A stretch of 6,663 nt of DNA. It comes from Oscillospiraceae bacterium (GTDB lineage Bacteria; Bacillota; Clostridia; Saccharofermentanales; Saccharofermentanaceae). The DNA is taken from NCBI GenBank assembly GCA_902795955.1, contig CADBNJ010000322.1, positions 1-6,663 on the forward strand, read 5' to 3'. Below are positions 5,071 to 6,663 of this stretch, one piece after another (positions within the stretch are counted from its first letter, which is position 1; each line of letters begins with the position of its first letter). A model generated the notes under the pieces. The model did no database searches and had not been told where the DNA came from. It saw only the letters and a list, made by a program, of their open reading frames with translations. The translations under genes and the position numbers were made by a program.

Positions 5071-6422
5071 TGTTGATATTACTTGTGACAGCAGAGATCG
5101 GATTCGCGGGATTGATGATGACCGTAACAAGTCCCCGCAGGGAGTGGACGGCCAAGAGGCTGATCGTGAATGCGGGGGAGCTTTGCATATATCTGCTCAC
5201 GGTCATGCTTCCCGGGATCGACTTCAGCTTCAGGTTCACGGGACTTATCATCCTGCTTGTTGTAAGGATCGTTGTATCAGGAGTTTTCTTCCTTATCAGA
5301 AGGCATAATGAGAATCCGAAGCGGCATGCAGCAATGATAATAAGTGCGGTCATGAATGTGGTTTTGTTGCTCGTAAGCATGGTGCCTGCGTTCATATTCA
5401 GGGACTATAAAGGAAGACCTGTCAGCGGACCATATCATGTCAGGGAGACGGAAGCGATATTAATCGACAGATCAAGACTTGAGAAATATGAGAATGACGG
5501 TTCATACCGCGAGGTGCCTGTGCATTTCTACTATCCCGAAGAAGCAGGTTCAATCGGGAAAAATACTCTTCCTCTTGTCATATTCAGCCACGGAGCCTTC
5601 GGGTATTATCAGAGCAATGCTTCAACTTATATGGAGCTGGCGTCCAATGGTTATGTTGTCATAAGCCTGGACCATCCTTACCACGCATTCTTTACCAAAG
5701 ACTCAGACGGCAGGACGGTAATAGTTGACAGGGATTTTCTTGATTCGGCGATGAGGATAGGCGGAAATGACAATGTGCCCGAGGCGGAGGTATATGATAC
5801 GACATCCAAGTGGATGGAGATCAGGGAAGCTGATATGAATTATGTCATCGACACGGTAAAGGAGACGGCGTCATCCGGATCATATGCAAACTGGTTCATT
5901 GAGGATAAGAACAGAAATGACATATCAGACGCGGTAAGTCTTATCGATGCCGACAGGATCGGACTCATGGGTCACTCGCTCGGAGGAGCGACGGCCGTAA
6001 CTGTCGGAAGAAGGGATGATGTGGATGCCGTTATCGATATCGACGGAACGATGCTCGGCGAGGAGACGGGAGTAACAGGCGGTCAGGTCAGCGTAAATCA
6101 GGTGCCGTACAAAACGCCTTTGCTGGCACTTGATTCCGAGAGCCACCACGCCGGCAGGATCGAGGCGGCTGAGAATGGATATGTCTATGCAAATAATGTT
6201 ATACTTGATAATGCATCAGAGGGATTTGGCACATACTTCAAAGGTGCAGAACACATGGATTTTACGGACCTTCCTCTATTCTCGCCTTTCCTTGCGGGAT
6301 TGCTCGGAAGGGGTACCGTGGAATCAGAGGCGTGCATCGATCAGGTCAACAGGCTTGTGCTGGATTTCTTCGACTGCTATCTCAAGGACAAAGGTGAATT
6401 TACCGTAAAAGCGTATTACTGA
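5058..6422 (+). CDS. Membrane-anchored alpha/beta hydrolase, PAF-acetylhydrolase/lipase-like
   Basis: A 454-residue protein with two parts. Residues 1-114 contain four hydrophobic segments (about 3-22, 35-53, 60-80, 91-114). The positive residues between segments 1-2 and 3-4 suggest those loops are cytoplasmic, which would place both termini, and the enzyme domain, outside the cell. Residues ~130-454 are an alpha/beta hydrolase: strand plus oxyanion turn LVIFSHG (173-179), a nucleophile elbow GHSLGG (305-310, Ser307), a likely acid Asp at 327 or 329 in DIDGTM, and a catalytic His399 in AEHMDFTDL. The GHSLGG plus H-x-DFTD pattern resembles bacterial PAF-acetylhydrolase-like and chlorophyllase-type esterases, so an ester or lipid substrate is likely, though which one is unknown. 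All triad residues are present. The start has an AGGCGG site 7 nt upstream. The stop overlaps the LytTR gene start by 1 nt (TGATG), so the two are one operon. Confidence 0.9.
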   Translation: MTTLLLILLVTAEIGFAGLMMTVTSPRREWTAKRLIVNAGELCIYLLTVMLPGIDFSFRFTGLIILLVVRIVVSGVFFLIRRHNENPKRHAAMIISAVMNVVLLLVSMVPAFIFRDYKGRPVSGPYHVRETEAILIDRSRLEKYENDGSYREVPVHFYYPEEAGSIGKNTLPLVIFSHGAFGYYQSNASTYMELASNGYVVISLDHPYHAFFTKDSDGRTVIVDRDFLDSAMRIGGNDNVPEAEVYDTTSKWMEIREADMNYVIDTVKETASSGSYANWFIEDKNRNDISDAVSLIDADRIGLMGHSLGGATAVTVGRRDDVDAVIDIDGTMLGEETGVTGGQVSVNQVPYKTPLLALDSESHHAGRIEAAENGYVYANNVILDNASEGFGTYFKGAEHMDFTDLPLFSPFLAGLLGRGTVESEACIDQVNRLVLDFFDCYLKDKGEFTVKAYY

Positions 6423-6663
6423 TGGATATTAAGGTTAAAACTATCGACGGCAGCGACAGGGAATATATCGAGATCGGCTGTCACAGAGTAAACGAGCGTG
6501 TTAATGAGATCGTCAGATTCATCAAGCTCCGGCAGGGAAGTATCGAAGTTACAAGGGAAGAGAAGTTATATCAGATCCCTGTGCAGGACATACTTTATAT
6601 CGAATCGATAGATGACAGGTCTTTTATCTACCTCAGGCAGGATTGCTACGAGTCGCGCAGGAG
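6422..6663 (+). CDS. LytTR-domain DNA-binding regulator, C-terminus cut off by the window edge
   Basis: The first 80 residues are present and the frame is open to the right edge. From about residue 42 onwards the sequence IEVTREEKLYQIPVQDILYI, then ESIDDRSFIYLRQDCYESR, matches the start of a LytTR DNA-binding domain: a strand, the conserved I-x-V/L-x-D-I-x-Y-I-E core and the following strand that reports on cofactor-like side chains. There is no response-regulator receiver domain before it, only ~40 residues, so this is the small stand-alone LytTR type (about 145-150 residues) that in Firmicutes is often followed by a DUF3021 membrane protein; whether one follows here lies outside the window. 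Translation starts at an ATG overlapping the hydrolase stop (TGATG) with no nearby Shine-Dalgarno, implying translation by reinitiation. LytTR proteins bind paired direct repeats, and such a pair lies at 4954-4986 upstream of this operon. Confidence 0.88.
   Translation, partial: MDIKVKTIDGSDREYIEIGCHRVNERVNEIVRFIKLRQGSIEVTREEKLYQIPVQDILYIESIDDRSFIYLRQDCYESRR

Overview
The window looks like chromosomal DNA of an anaerobic Clostridia-type Firmicute, plausibly a gut or rumen Lachnospiraceae/Oscillospiraceae relative. This is inferred from the gene content (a UvrX/YqjW-type Y-family polymerase followed by a YolD-like protein, a Flavodoxin_4-type flavodoxin, and a small LytTR regulator), purine-rich AGGAGG-type ribosome sites, frequent AGG/AGA/ATA codons and a base composition near half G+C. 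No rRNA, tRNA, CRISPR array, insertion sequence or phage structural gene is visible.

Layout. (1) Positions 1-1606, minus strand: a two-gene operon of an atypical NAD-dependent epimerase/dehydratase-like protein (581-1606) followed 2 nt later by a classical short-chain dehydrogenase (start at 578, running off the left edge). (2) 1607-1692: divergent promoter region. (3) 1693-4947, plus strand: an AraC-family regulator, a Y-family translesion polymerase, a YolD-like partner and a flavodoxin. The last three are tightly coupled (4-nt and 8-nt overlaps). (4) 4948-5057: a regulatory intergenic region with a 20-bp-period direct repeat, a sigma-A-like promoter and a perfect 12-bp inverted repeat that brackets the next gene's ribosome site. 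(5) 5058-6663, plus strand: a membrane-anchored alpha/beta hydrolase of the PAF-acetylhydrolase type, overlapping by 1 nt a LytTR-domain regulator that runs off the right edge.

How the genes may work together. The AraC regulator probably controls the divergent dehydrogenase pair, itself, or both. The polymerase and YolD-like protein form a recognised Firmicute pair linked to DNA-damage tolerance. The flavodoxin is translated with them, but its link to repair is unclear. The hydrolase and LytTR protein form a separate unit, and the direct repeats just upstream of its promoter are good candidates for LytTR-type activator sites, which would make the unit autoregulated. The most distinctive non-coding signal is the inverted repeat over the hydrolase promoter and start codon. 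No wholly new system is proven here; the regulatory architecture at 4948-5070 deserves the closest look.
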